A stretch of 64,000 nucleotides of DNA. It comes from Gnetum montanum (taxonomy: Eukaryota; Streptophyta; Gnetopsida; Gnetales; Gnetaceae). This document shows, one piece after another, positions 22,132-33,514 of the stretch. Numbering within the stretch: position 1 is the stretch's first letter; every line of letters begins with the position of its first letter. Under the pieces are notes generated by a model that made no database searches, was not told the origin of the DNA, and saw nothing but the letters and a program-made list of their open reading frames with translations. The stretch covers positions 532,726 to 596,725 of the forward strand of contig MNCI01003297.1 of assembly GCA_015680685.1 (NCBI GenBank). The letters are read 5' to 3'. Made by a program: the position numbers and the translations under genes.

Positions 22132-22434
22132 GTAAGTATAAGAATATAATAAGAACATCTTGACTAATCAATCAAATCTAAGATAAAAGACTTAACTAAT
22201 TATCCTAATTAACCATACCAACTACTTCAAGGCATAAAAAACAAGGAAATGATAATTGTGGAAGGTCATAGTAATTAAGGATATAACATTAAAGGGGTGT
22301 CATTTTGAAAGTTTTTCTAACTTTGCATTCATAATAAGATAAGAAGTGAATCTAACCAAGAGTATGAGAAGGATTATGAACCGTTAAGCATTGATTTAAA
22401 TACTTCAGTAATATTAAATTCTTGTTGATTGTAG
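22132..22434 (+). other. Putative intron before ORF3 (El-2)
   Basis: AAAGGGTAAGTATAAG gives a near-consensus donor (GT at 22132-22133). TTGTTGATTGTAG abuts ATG 22435. This is the best-preserved donor of the four related elements. Confidence 0.6.
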
Positions 22435-25227
22435 ATGATCCGTAAGAGACCAAAAAGTGAAGGACCTTCCCAAAATGGGAGCAAGAGACTAAGAGGTTGT
22501 GGGAGAGGCCAAGTGGGAGAATAAACTTCCTAAGTAGAACATGTAGAGCAGGAGACCCAATTATATAACATTTTATCAACAAACTCATACCACCGAGCAC
22601 TTAGCCCAAGGAGAGACAAAATTTCCACTAGCACTTGAACAAGGACAACATCTCATGCTATCTCCAGAATGCCTCTAGGCCATACAAGAAAAATACATCA
22701 TGTCCATAGTCATTGCGGAACTAAACTTTGGTCCTTTCATGGAATTTGCTCCAAAAGTAGTGAAGAAACAACTCCAAGCATCTCCTTTATGGCATACACT
22801 ATCCAAAAGTGGTGAATGATATTTAGGAGAAACATACCAATTTTGGCAAAATAAACAGGACAATGCAATAGTAAAAATCAAAGGAATCTTTATGCCTTAC
22901 TCAATAGAGGTAATTATAAAGGCCCTCAACATCCTAAATGTAGGGACAAATGTGGCACAGATCTCAATAAGATCAAATACTAATGCAAAGAGGATGTGGT
23001 TGCACAAGGCATATGGGAAAGAAGATAAAGTTTATAGCAAGCTCACAGTTAAGGAAAAGATATACTTTAAGATTGGAACATACCATTTGTTTTCAACAAA
23101 AAGGCTCAACAAGACATCTACATATGCGGCTAGAGGAAGTGCAATTTTGATGGAAAAATTCAATGCTAACATCATCCATTTATTTTTCCTTAAGATCCAG
23201 AGGTAGTTTAGAGAAAAGGAGGCTTGGAAGCTAACACTTCCATTCCCTTACCTCATAAGGAAGTTGTGCAAGTAAGTTGGAATCCTAGGGTACACCAATG
23301 ACATCTCTAGGAAGGCCCAAAATGCTTCATATGTAGAAATGTTTAAGCATGTGCCACTAAAGAAAGATCAAGTAGAAAAATTACAAGGCATTGAGGGAGC
23401 TACAAGCTCCACTCCTGCCGCTAACATTCTCGTTATCGGTTAGCAACAACAAGTAGGACCTAGTAGCCAGCCACAAGTTAAAAAAAAAACAACAACAATA
23501 GCAAGAAGTACCACCACTGTTGTTGTAGGATCATTGATTATCCTTAAGCCATATGCAAAAAATTGCAAAAAAAGTAAGTTGGGATACAAGGGAGGGGACC
23601 AATTTGTACAAAGTACAGGAGAGCTCCACGTGGCCCATAGTATTCACAAACCTAGCGAGTGGGCAAGTATCACTCCAAGTAGGAGGAGAGGATGATTGAA
23701 CATAACAGATTTCTAGGAATGTTGCATCATTCCAAGTTATGCTTGAAACTGGTGAAGGTGCCACTATTATGACTATGCAACACTAGGATGCAGTAGGAGT
23801 CATAGAGGTCATCACTTATCATGTCAAGGAATCCTTCAATTACCTGTTGTGCCACTGGCTGATATCTCTGGAACACAAGATGCTTAAATGCTTATTGAAC
23901 CTCAATGACTCCTACGAAGCATGAAGCTATTTTGGATAGATTGCTGTAGACATTCCAAGTCATGCAAAATCTCTTTGATATCCCTAGCGATATCACTGCA
24001 GTCCAATTTGACTTGATAGCCACAAAGAAAAGTTGGTCATGGCAGAAACTAGAGTTGAGCATGTAGTGAACAAGGTACAATAGTTACAAGAGGAGTTAGC
24101 AAATTTGAGAGCTGAAAAAAGAAACCCTATATAATTCGTAGTGCTAGACCAACTTGATCAGTTTAGAACCAGCCATGTGAGGCATCTAATTGATCATAAC
24201 ATGAAGATGAAAAGATAGAAGAAGGCAATGTGGGATGCATTAGTGGTAGAGGCTTAAATGTATGCACACACCAAAGCACTCATTGCCTTACAAGAAGAAA
24301 ACAAACAATTAGCTTTTGCCAATACAAGGTTGACAAACATTGAAAAATAGAAAAATGTTATTGAAGAAAGCATTCAACAACTTAGAGAACAACTAGTCCA
24401 AGTCAACTAAGACATGAGTCGCTTGGCTTAAGAAAATAGAACCCTATTAATGGAAGAAGTTTGCACTATTCATAAAAAATTTACAATGGAAATCAGTGTG
24501 GCAGAATGAGGCCAAGAAGAATGAAGGAATTAAAGAACACTTTAGGGATTAGGTGGACATGTATAAGCAAATCAATGAAAAAGAGATCCAGATGCCAAAG
24601 GCTAAGATCAGTTCTCTTTTTGTGCAAAACCTTGATTTGCAACCCATTCTAGACAACCTTTTTGATGTCCACCAAGCTAAGGTGAAAAACAAGGACTCGT
24701 AGATTGAAGACATAATAGAGTACATGGGATTAGAAAACCTTTGGTATGCTAATTTGGCTATGTTAATAGTAGGAAGTTCCAAAAACAAACTAGAGTAGTA
24801 GGTAGTAGCTAGATATGCATTGTACGAGAAGGACTTTGTTGATAGGAAAGCCATCCTACAAAAGCTACATGTCATAAATTCTAAACTTCAGATTGTCAAA
24901 GCTAGCTACTAGGGCTAGAAGGATGTAGTAGTGAACCTAGCATGTCGAAGGTTTGATTACCAAGAGCTAAGACAAATAGCCAAAGCTTTTGAGGAAGAAA
25001 GGTGATAGTTTGCAGCTTGGTATGTAAAGGCCAACAAAATGTTTCTGTAGTTACCATGCTCATGAAATGTACCTGCCCCATCCAACATCACACAACAAGC
25101 ATGGATGGTAGATGATCCAAGGACAAAAGAATAGAAACTTCAAGCACTTTTAAATAGATATCAATTTCAAAGGATTGATGATAAGGGGAAGAAGTCGATG
25201 GAAGAGCCTCCACTACCTGGAACATGA
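22435..25227 (+). pseudogene. ORF3 of El-2, broken
   Basis: Collinear with 5842-8631 and nearly the same length (2793 versus 2790 bp). It starts MIRKRPKSEGPSQNGSKR. The domain region includes IVIAELNFGPFMEFAPK, YQFWQNKQDN, GIFMPYSIEVIIKALN, IYFKIGTYHLFS, LPFPYLIRKLCK and ILGYTNDI. A coiled-coil half follows (TRLTNIEK and EHFRD regions), ending EEPPLPGT then TGA. Several frameshifts (for example near 22630 and 23830) and many TAG codons. Six stop positions coincide with those of the El-1 copy. Confidence 0.7.
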
Positions 25228-25426
25228 GCTACATCACGCTACTTCAAATTTTATTTTTATTTTGTCATGTAATTGTGTCATTTTTAAAAAACACCACTAC
25301 AACATTCTAAGTTGTGCAAATAGTTAGTTAGTCATGTCAAGTTGAGTATACCTTTGGATTTTGTAAGGAACTCTATTATCATTTTGTTTTAACTTGAGGA
25401 TAATTTTCTAGTTAGTTGTGGGGGTA

Positions 25427-26296
25427 TGAAAAAGTTAAATTTTCATTTGTTGCAATATTGTATCTACGTTATCATAGCAACAATGTCATGGTGCATGCTA
25501 CATCATCATTGATACGATGTCTTAGGATGTGTGTAGCCTTGTAAATACTAGCACTTGGGCGTACAATCCATAACTTTTCATTCCACGTCTTAAGGAAACT
25601 CTTGCAGTTTTATTTCATAGTTGTAATAGAGAGTGAATGCTTGTAGTGTGATGTTTGGTAGTTGTCTAGAATCTTTACTCAATTGAATTGTACTTGGATG
25701 TTGTTCATGATAGTAATAAAGATCAAGATTGGTTTCCATCATTGTAGCATTCCATTAGTTTCATTTGTTTACTTAGCATAATCTTTATTATTTTCTTAGT
25801 TAATCATTTACATTCCAGGAACTTTATTTTACATGTCATTAGTAAGAAGAATGGATATGCCTAGTTTTGAGTACTAAGTGTAGTTGTCTAGTAACCCAGT
25901 AGTGGCATTGCTTAATTCGCTTAGTAGTAATACCACGTGGTAATCCCAGTGATGACTACATGAGTCCAAGACATGTATAATAGACTAGGAAAGGATATCC
26001 ATCATATTAGGCTCAGATAGATTTTTTTTTTCTAGTCAGTTAGACTTAGAATTAAACCTTCAATCATGTTTACCATTAGGAGCATTAATAGCCTTACAAC
26101 ATCAACCAATCATATGCCTTACTAAGAATTAAACCATACATTCGAACTTCACTAACCTGAAGTGAGAAGATAATGTTCTAGAAGTTAACATCAATTTGTA
26201 GCATTATTACATTATCAATTCATAGATTTCGATCTGGTTGCACGTTGGAACTTGTGGTTTGTATGGTAGAGTGTTGGGATACTCCATCATTCATTA
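25427..26296 (+). repeat. 3' LTR of El-2
   Basis: 870 bp, TGAAAAAG to TCATTA, preceded by the PPT TTGTGGGGGTA (25416-25426) and followed by GTATA. Pairs with 13037-13933. Confidence 0.88.
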
Positions 26297-26301
26297 GTAT
26301 A

Positions 26302-27040
26302 TGTATACACTAGTAGGTAAAAATAGATAAAGAGACTTGAACTTTCAAAATATTGGAATTACATATCACTATTTTATTTGTTAGGTGAGATTAAACCTAT
26401 TTTTTTATTTTATTTAAATAAGTGTTCCTAGATCCCACCCTTGTTTGCCAATGGGCTTGCCAGGGACATGTAAGCATGACTAATGATGGTTATTGAATAT
26501 GCATGAGCTGGCACAATGGGCATGCATAAGTGTTAAGTTATAATGGAGATAATTCTAGAGCTTTGTATATGTTATTCAAGTCTTGAACCCTTAATCTTTT
26601 ATTTGCTATGGTCATTTATGTTTGAATGCTTGTTTGATGATTAAGTAATGTTTGGTCGATATCATGCTAAATTATCCCTTTAGAAACCTAGTGGTAAGAC
26701 TCATGATTTGAAAGCTTTAACTTATGGATTCAATATTGGTAGACAATTTTAAGTGAAAAAGTCCTAATTTGACCATATTTCTTTGGGGTAAATATTGTTA
26801 ACTAAAATTTCAAGTTCAAAAAAAAAAAATAAAAAAATCTTCATCCTCTCTTCCTTGGTGCATGGTAAGGGGCAAGCTATATCACACTAAAATTAGGCAT
26901 GCATATAACTATGTGTATGTGGATGCATGTATTGGAGAAGTATGTATAGTTTTGTAAGCATATGTATTTTCTTTTATTACAAAACGTGTAATTTTGATCA
27001 TTTTGACTAAGAGGCCAACTATTAGCTAATTGAAGAGGGT
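26302..27040. other. Flank of El-2, no gene
   Basis: Continues the sequence interrupted at 13031. It contains a SINE-like copy (26681-26837). The rest is AT-rich, with nothing recognised. Confidence 0.5.
26681..26837 (+). repeat. SINE-like repeat with A-rich tail
   Basis: An A-box-like ACCTAGTGGTAAG and a B-box-like GGATTCAATATTGG suggest tRNA ancestry. The 3' end is a run of A with one T (26818-26837). The body matches 34912-35058 and 12635-12720. Confidence 0.5.
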
Positions 27041-28076
27041 TGATAAATAATCAATAAGTAGCATTTATCATCTGTGATACCATAGATCATAGGCTATGAT
27101 GTAATTTCGCATATGGAAAATGATAGTGGCAATAAATATCTAGAAATATGGTTTACTTCTACATTTATGGCATCGTTTAGTTAGTAGGTAGTGAAACTTT
27201 TTTAGTTTCATTTGTATTCCATGTAGTAGTCAGTGAGTGCATGAAACATGGTTTCAAGTTAATTATATGATATCTTTATTTGAGTGGAATGTATTGAGAC
27301 ATATTTCATGACTAACAATAAAGATTGAGATTGATTTCCTTTTATTGCAGCACTTTAACTTAGATTAAATTTACTTTTCCTTGTTATTTACTTTCCAATG
27401 CAAAGTAGCTTAATGTTTATGATTCTATTTTATGTTGACTCATATGGTAAAATGAGCATGACCTAATTTCAAGCATAATATATCTTCGTCTAGTAATCCT
27501 ACTAGTGGTAATGCTTGGTATACCATGTAGCATATTGCTTGGTAATCTTGGCGGTGGGTACACTAGTCTAGAATGTATATGATAGATTGGGGTCTGAACA
27601 CTCATCGCTTTAAGCTAGCTAGTTTAGGATTTACTTTGTTGTTTATTAGATTAATTAATTAATTTCTATTATTTCAATTAGTTTATTAATGATCATCTTA
27701 ACATCACAATCATGTACCTTAACTATACTTAACCATACAGTTGGAGGTCGAGGGGTGTTGGAACCCTAAAATAATTGTAATATAGGTACACTCTAAGGTA
27801 TATAATTCAACTGAAACTTTATAACTTTGGATTACTCACCAAAATAAAACCCATGACTTGGAGCTTTCAAATCAAAAGTCTCATCATTAGGTAACACCTC
27901 CTTGTTTAACAATATGAGTTAAGGATTACTATGAGCATAGTTGGGAGGATAGTGACATATGATCACATGATAAACTAACTAGGCATCATGTTAGCTTTAT
28001 TCATAAATTATGACATAGTCCATTATGACATTTGTAGGTTGTATGGTTGGGCATTAGACATATTCATTTCTCATCA
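27041..28076 (+). repeat. Solo LTR, El-2-like, with nested short insert
   Basis: TGATAAAT to CTCATCA, flanked by AGGGT (27036-27040) and AGGAT (28077-28081), a 4/5 target duplication. Without the 145-bp insert at 27754-27898 the length is about 891 bp, close to the 897-bp El-2 LTR. It shares the AATAAAGATTGAGATTG, GGTAATCTTGGCGG and tail motifs. No internal element sequence is attached, so it is probably the product of LTR-LTR recombination. Confidence 0.7.
27754..27898 (-). repeat. Short SINE-like or terminal-inverted repeat inside solo LTR
   Basis: 145 bp with ends GGTGTTGGAACC and GGTAACACC. On the minus strand it aligns at its start with the SINE-like copy at 34912 and at its end with the right arm of 34601-34878. 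Class uncertain. Confidence 0.45.
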
Positions 28077-28287
28077 AGGATCTTTCCTTCGTGATCATGC
28101 TACATATTTTTTGGTTTTAGTCATAACTCTAAGGGAAGATTTTTGGTCATGGTAAATAATATAAATTGATCATAACATAAGAGAAGATATGATGGGAGGG
28201 CTATTTGTTCATAGTATATCATATATATTTTTTTGTACCATTTTTTTATTCTCATCAAGGTAAAAGATCATCTTGATTAAAATATAG
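28077..28287. other. Spacer between solo LTRs
   Basis: AT-rich sequence; nothing recognised. The ATATA duplication begins at 28288. Confidence 0.4.
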
Positions 28288-28292
28288 ATATA

Positions 28293-29096
28293 TGATGAGC
28301 GATGAGGTACCCCTACGCCCAACCATGCAAATCATAAGCGTTCACACGTGATCTAGTTAAATTCCATAAACCTTAAATTCTTAAGTACATTGGTTCTAAG
28401 ACATGAAATCTAATTGGAATGATCGTTGTCTTCTTAGTTTCACTTGTGAGGTACAAGTATATGGTTAAGTGCAACTGAGGTATATGATTTTTATCATTTT
28501 GTATTTTATAAGTTTAATGGCCTAGAACAAGAATGAAATGTAGAGTAATTTAAGATCTAATTCATCAATTGCCTAGCTAGTCTAACACAAGTACTTGTTC
28601 CCACTTTCCAGACACATTCTGATCACTGCCGGGCTATTAAACATTAAGTGTTTTTACCAAGTGCTACATGTATGCTAGAGGTGGTTGTGCTTATGATCAT
28701 TAACAAATAGAAATTAATTGCTTAATTAAAGTACATGAATATTAAATGTAGCAAGGAAACATTAATTTATTCTTAGTGTTGCAAGGATGATCAAAAGGAT
28801 TCATTTTTATTCTCATCACACTGCTATGCTTAGGTACATTAGTGTGCAAACAAAGATTTGTACACACTCAAATTCCTGCTGTGGGCACTCAAAAAATATT
28901 CTAACTCTAGAGAAAATAAACTATAAGAGTTTTGCTATGCTATGACAAAAAACTATGAAAAACTACCTAGAAATTGTGAGCCTAAGCGCTATATTTATAG
29001 GCCAACATATACCTCGTGATATCGGATATTCGATATCGCATCTTGGGCTTTGTATTGGATACTTGATATTGAAGATAGTCAAAACACAATTCATCA
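28293..29096 (-). repeat. Solo LTR, minus strand, El-1-like
   Basis: 804 bp, TGATGAG to TCATCA, flanked by perfect ATATA duplications (28288-28292 and 29097-29101). On the minus strand it has the U3 GATATCG palindromes near 29020, a CTATAAATATAG TATA box, TCTAGAGTTAGAATATTTT, and the tail GTACCTCATCGCTCATCA, as in El-1 LTRs. Orientation is opposite to all neighbouring LTRs. Confidence 0.8.
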
Positions 29097-29101
29097 ATAT
29101 A

Positions 29102-30470
29102 TATGTTGGCAACCATTTGGGACTAGATCGTCAATGTTGCGTCTTTGGTCTTGTGACCTTCTGGGGTCATGGGATGTGAAGGTGTTCTTCAAATAGGGTT
29201 TAGGTGCTTACTGGTCTTTGGGAACACCAAGGCCTAGATACCTCTAAATAAACTTAGTGGTTATGAAACAAACTAAACATGAGTATGTGTTTGCTGTTAT
29301 CAATGTTGAAATGGTTGGGTTGTGTATGAAACTGTAATTGGCTATCATAAAAGAAATTTAGCTAACTTTGTTAAATACTGTGAGTTGTTGAAGGTTTCTA
29401 TTTTGTCAAATCACTTAGTCTATATAGTCCCTATAATGCATTACTTATAAAAAATAAAATTTCACAAAAATGTTTGAGCAAAATTCTGTCAATCTACTCC
29501 TAATTTCCTCTAGAGAGAAAATTCCACAGGAAAACTAGAAATAGAGCAAGATTCAAAGGATTTAGAAAGAGAAAAGAAGAGAAAGTAGATTTGTGTGGTA
29601 TCTCAAACATTTAGGTAAGATAAATTGACATGAGGAAACACTTTGCAATAAAGCTATTCCAATTTAATCTATTACGAATCATGTAAACCCTATGAGCTCA
29701 ACAAGAAATTTCATAAAAGACACTCTTATTTAGCTACCAAAATGATTTGTAAACAACAAAGTACAAACTTCTATTTGGCTAGTTAAAATTGGTCAAGAAT
29801 AGCAAACAATAGAACTTCCTGAAAAAATTGACAATTTCAAGATTGCAATATTAAGGCAATAAACTTTAAAAATAAAGAAGCTATTTTAGTAATCTCAAAG
29901 TATCAAAGATTTTTTAGATACCCTAAACTCAAATACAAAATTTCTATTAAATTGCTCAACATGCTTTTCTAATACAACATAAGCTCTTATTTGGCAAACT
30001 TTAGTAGAAGTTTAATATTGTGCAAAAATAGAGCTATAGAGGCAACCTAGAAGAATTTCAAAATTAAATGCCAAACACGATACTATCTAAACCATTAGCT
30101 AAGCAACTAAAACAAAAATGGGAAGAAAAGAACTCAAAGGATTAAAACAAAGCAACTAAATTGATGAATTGGCTAGCCATCTTACAATCTTCAATATCTT
30201 CTTCTTGATCTCCCACTAATTCCCCCTTGAATTCTACCCTTGAAGCCCTTTTATAGTAACTTTAGGGTAGTTACAATCATCATGAGAAGTTGAAGTAAGT
30301 TACAAACATTATGGGGGAACCACCGTAGAGTTAAATACTATAGTTGACAAGTGTTTGGTAATTATAACCACCATAGTAGTTAATCATAACTATCATAATT
30401 GACAAATGTTCAATTCACATGGGACTTTGAACAAGTGTCCCATAAATTCCCTTTTCTTTTTAATAATAAT
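29102..30470 (-). repeat. Long dispersed repeat, copy 1 (inverted relative to 62590-63940)
   Basis: On the minus strand it runs collinear with 62590-63940, including ACTATAAAAGG (TATA-like), TAGCTCTATTTTTG, a pyrimidine-rich stretch, and GGCCTTGGTGTTCC. No ORF. Promoter-like layout suggests an LTR or 5' region of another retroelement; its termini are not resolved. Confidence 0.65.
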
Positions 30471-30684
30471 ACCTCTCTTATTTTTTGGAAAAAAAAAAAG
30501 AAAAAGAATTGAAGTGTTATACTAGAATGATGCTTTTCAATTAAAATGAGGAGAAATGATAAAAACGGTATACGGTATGAATATATGCAGCAACATCCAT
30601 GAAATAACGTTTTGTTCGTTGGGGTGGGTCTCCTTTATTTGCGTGTCAAGAATCCATTTCGTTGCACCATTTACAAAGGTACCA
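30471..30684. other. Spacer before gene-fragment cluster
   Basis: A-rich tract, then sequence of higher GC without a convincing frame. It may be 5' UTR of the following fragment. Confidence 0.35.
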
Positions 30685-30872
30685 ATGTGGCGATATAGCC
30701 CACGCTCACCATCAAGAATGTTGCCGCATTACCAGCTCCATTGTCACCACGTAAAAACTATACACGTCCACCGTGGCCGCAGAGCAAACTGGAAAGAATA
30801 GCAGACGAGTTCCTGAGCCTGAACAAGATCGAGAAACATGATTTGGCTATGTTCTTCAAACTCAAGCTCAGC
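30685..30872 (+). pseudogene. Fragment resembling N-terminal part of an organellar L7/L12-like protein
   Basis: The frame through 30741-30872 reads RPPWPQSKLERIADEF then LSLNKIEKHDLAMFFKLKL, resembling the N-terminal dimerisation helices of bL12-type ribosomal proteins and the plant mitochondrial L12/ClpS-like family. An Arg/Ser-rich start (MWRYSPRSPSRML, ATG 30685) lies just upstream in another frame and could be a presequence. The match ends abruptly at about 30872. Probably one captured or truncated exon. Confidence 0.35.
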
Positions 30873-31058
30873 ATTGACAGACAGATACGCACATCTTGCC
30901 ACTGCATCCGGTGGTGTTGCCGCGTAGTGCTCTTGCTTGCTGGAAATGCCAATCAAATAAATGCTCGGGTAATTCCACTGTGCGTTAAGAGCCAACGGTT
31001 CAACCCTTACCTATTTTGCACATCACACTGGAAACTTCATGCCAGACTCTCTGCAAAG
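30873..31058. other. Linker in gene-fragment cluster
   Basis: Open frames exist on both strands (minus: ALNAQWNYPSIYLIGISSKQ), with near-genic GC. I could not assign any of them to a family. Confidence 0.3.
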
Positions 31059-31660
31059 CTAAGAGGGTTTGTAACACCGGCCCACAACAAAAGGCCTCGT
31101 GGACAGCTTAAAAAATCTTGCAGGTTCATCCCTTTCATAAACATGGCCACCCTTCTCATAAAGATATCTTGCAGCATAATTATTCACAGTTACATGAATA
31201 TACAAATTTGTCCTGCCCCATTGATGAGCAACTTTCACAGCCTGCATAATTAATGCTACACCGATTCCATTTGTATGCAGTTCATGAGCCACACATATAT
31301 TTGTTAAGTAGGCCCTGGCAAAGTCCGCTGTAAATTTCTCTGGATGAATTCCTGAAATTTCATCTGGTAACTGTTTAGACTGATTCAAATCCAGTGATCC
31401 AGCCACAACATGCTCTTCATTATCTATTGAAGCATTGCATGACGCGTAAAGGTCCTCCGGGAATTCCGATTGTTTGAAATCACGCAATGTAGCAAAAATG
31501 CAGGCAACTCGCTTGAATCCCAGACATTCCCTTCAGTTCTTTCTTTCAATGCTTCAAGGGCCAATCCAGACATATATCGACGATGCCCCTATGGGCACTC
31601 GACATGGTAGCTTTGCTTGAAATCGTAGAACGTGCAGACATGGAAATTGGCAACGGCACG
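31059..31660 (-). pseudogene. GNAT-type N-acetyltransferase fragment
   Basis: GNAT enzymes transfer acetyl from acetyl-CoA to amines. The minus frame ending at 31059 reads RVACIFATLRDFKQ, VAGSLDLNQS, RAYLTNICVAHELHTNGIGV, AWLHV-like YIHVTVNNYAARYLYEKGG. The R/H-x-x-x-G-I-G-x-A-L acetyl-CoA loop (HTNGIGVAL) and the NxxAxxLYxKxGF-like end are recognisable. Upstream, FYDFKQSYHVECP-stop-GHRRYMSG, ALEALKERTEG is in a different frame and appears to belong to the same gene, separated by a frameshift and a TAG. No start codon or intact frame. It directly follows a PPR fragment on the same strand. Confidence 0.6.
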
Positions 31661-31689
31661 TAGAACGGCCTTCCTTTACCAGTCCTGCA

Positions 31690-32345
31690 TGGCTGTTTGG
31701 CAAACCCATTTTGAGCACAGCCAGATAACAGTGCAGTCCATGAAATGGTACTCTTGCATTTCATGTGGTTGAATATGTTTAAAGCCTCCTCCATGCTTTC
31801 ACTCTTAGAATACATATATTTTGTCTCATCTCACAGTAGATCCTGTATGCCTCTTCATGCAAATAATTGTGACAACAACCAACCATAAGAGCATTCCATG
31901 TCACTAAATCCCTTAATCCCACACTCTCAAAAAGCTTCCATGCCTCCTGCGTTATTTTGCACTTTGCATACATATCAATGAGAGAATTACCAACATTGCG
32001 AAGTCCTAAAGCATTTCGCTTAATTATACATGCATGCATGAAGCTGTTTCCCTTCACTCAAAGCCATCATAGTAGCACATGCCTTGAGAACACGTGAATT
32101 CTGAACAAAACCAACAATCATGCTGTTCCATAAGACCATAACAGAGAATGTAGTTGCAGACCAAGAGAAAAGGATTCAAGGGCAGCTGAAGCACTGAGCA
32201 TTGCAGAAAATGTATAGAGATTTGGGCGGATTCCTGCCCTTGTCATATCTGATTTTAGGATGAGGGAATGGATAGATTTCACTATGTTTATGTCTCTCCA
32301 ATTCGGGCATTGCACCAGCAACTTCTCAACAGCCCATGCTTGATT
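31690..32345 (-). pseudogene. PPR protein fragment with deleted repeats
   Basis: Pentatricopeptide repeat proteins bind organellar RNA. Minus-strand motifs in order: RAGIRPNLYTFSAMLSASA, WNSMIVGFVQNS, RVLKACATMMALSEGKQLHA, GNSLIDMYAKCKITQEAWKL, DLVTWNALMVGC, EEAYRIYCEMRQN, MYSKSESMEEALNIFNHM, STISWTALLSGCAQNG. These are PLS-type repeats. Between VGFVQNS and RVLKACA, and again after EMRQN, roughly a repeat's worth of sequence is missing. Frameshifts break the rest (for example 32040-32060). The 3' end fuses to the GNAT fragment. Confidence 0.7.
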
Positions 32346-32955
32346 CATTGGTTACAATTACTTATCATTTATCAATTTACCACTACTCTGCTCTGCTCCA
32401 TTAAATGGCCTAAATGTGCCAACAATATATCACATATATATAAAATCTTGATTATTATATGTGCACTAACCTTGTTTGATTGTGTAAGAAAGTATCATGG
32501 ATCTTGGATAAGCCATTATACAAAGAGGTATTCTCATTATCTGTTCAATTTGAATACTTGATCTTTATTTTGATAACAAAATAAGATTATTCATACTTGA
32601 TAGATATATGTGCTTTTATGTTTGTATGTTTTGTTATAAGATTTATCTAGGTTTGATTCATTAGAGTGTTAAATTTTAAAGCTACGAATTTTTAGTTTTG
32701 TTAGAGGGCATAATTAAGTGGGTGTGTTTTACCCCTAGCTTATACATGCGTTTTTGAAAAATTTCACTCCACACATATGAGAGGAGGGGATTTTGTGGGG
32801 GTAGGATGGTGGGGCAATATAGCATGAAGGTAAAGGACATCAGGAGGAGGAGAAAAAATTTGGATTAGAAGTTAACATTTCTTTTAATAAATCCCAAGAC
32901 ATATTGTTTAAGTAGAACTTAAACTACATTTGGTGTTGGATTGAACTTAAACTAC
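32346..32955. other. Spacer, no gene seen
   Basis: AT-rich; a short direct repeat GAACTTAAACTACAT occurs twice near 32927 and 32946. Nothing else recognised. Confidence 0.45.
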
Positions 32956-32959
32956 ATGG

Positions 32960-33465
32960 AGAGTTGGGGGTGTCAAACCCAAGAAAAGAGAGAATAATAA
33001 TATTAAAAAAAATTCAAAGCATGTTAGATCATCAAAGAGAGAGTCTAAAGAAAAAGCCTAATGATTTTGGGGATGCCTTTTTAGATTTTTATTCTTACAA
33101 CTAATCTTGAAAAACCTTCCCTCTAGGGTAGGAAAAGGATTATGCCTTACCCTTATTCATAAGTGTCCTCACAGGTTCTCACTTTTTAGGAAAGGGTTTC
33201 TTGTAAAGAGAAGGAGAGAACTCTCTCCAAAAATAAAAGAATACATTAGTCAGAAATAAATAACAAATAGTAATAAAAGTTGAAAGATTCCCATCCTCGA
33301 GCCTCTAAAACAAAAAAAATTTAATACTATAGTAAACATATTAACTGGTTAGCTTTCATTGTGAGCTTTTTTCCTTAAAGTTGTAGTTGAAAAGTCACAG
33401 CTTTGAAAATATGGTATTTGACTTTTGAAGAAAGGTCATAGTTATGTTCTTGGTGTTGGGACTTA
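32960..33465 (-). mobile_element. LINE 3' end, copy A (5'-truncated)
   Basis: The minus strand aligns with the 3' UTR of the plus-strand LINE at 47170-47630: GGAGAGAGTTCTCTCCTTCT, AATAAGGGTAAGGCATAATC, TTTAGACTCTCTCT. Flanks TTGGTGTTGG...CTTAAACTA (32930) and TTGGTGTTGGGACTTAAACT (33449) may be the target duplication. Short 5' truncation is typical of LINEs. Confidence 0.65.
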
Positions 33466-33514
33466 AACTATACAAGAATAAGGGGAATGTGTTAGAACCT
33501 TGAAATAATTGTTG

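Larger units (their letters stand above)
20223..22434 (+). other. El-2 non-coding 3' module
   Basis: No coding frame supported. It holds a PPT-like TAGTCATGGGAGTA (20277-20290), block A (20764-20783), block B twice (20901-20935 and 21001-21033), block C (21464-21510), an internal U3-like promoter (21824-21876), a PPT-like TTAGTTGTGGGTGC (22052-22065), and a putative intron 22132-22434. Confidence 0.6.
13037..26296 (+). mobile_element. El-2: complete, decayed Athila-like element with ORF3
   Basis: A 13.26-kb element between perfect GTATA duplications (13032-13036 and 26297-26301). LTRs lie at 13037-13933 and 25427-26296, with a tRNA-Asp-type primer site and a PPT TTGTGGGGGTA. Order: gag, protease, RT, RNase H, integrase, conserved non-coding module, internal promoter, intron, ORF3. 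All frames carry many stops and several frameshifts. Integrase resembles that of H; RT has the FMDDFSTYG form of the YxDD motif, as in Athila. It gives the full gene order against which deletions in El-1, H and El-3 can be read. Confidence 0.9.

Noticed and set aside
30744-30995. Minus-strand open frame across the L12-like fragment
   Set aside because: Overlaps the plus-strand reading, which has a better family pattern; no domain could be named for the minus frame.
31059-31487. Intact GNAT gene on the minus strand
   Set aside because: No ATG; the upstream part is in another frame with a TAG, and it is fused to a PPR fragment.
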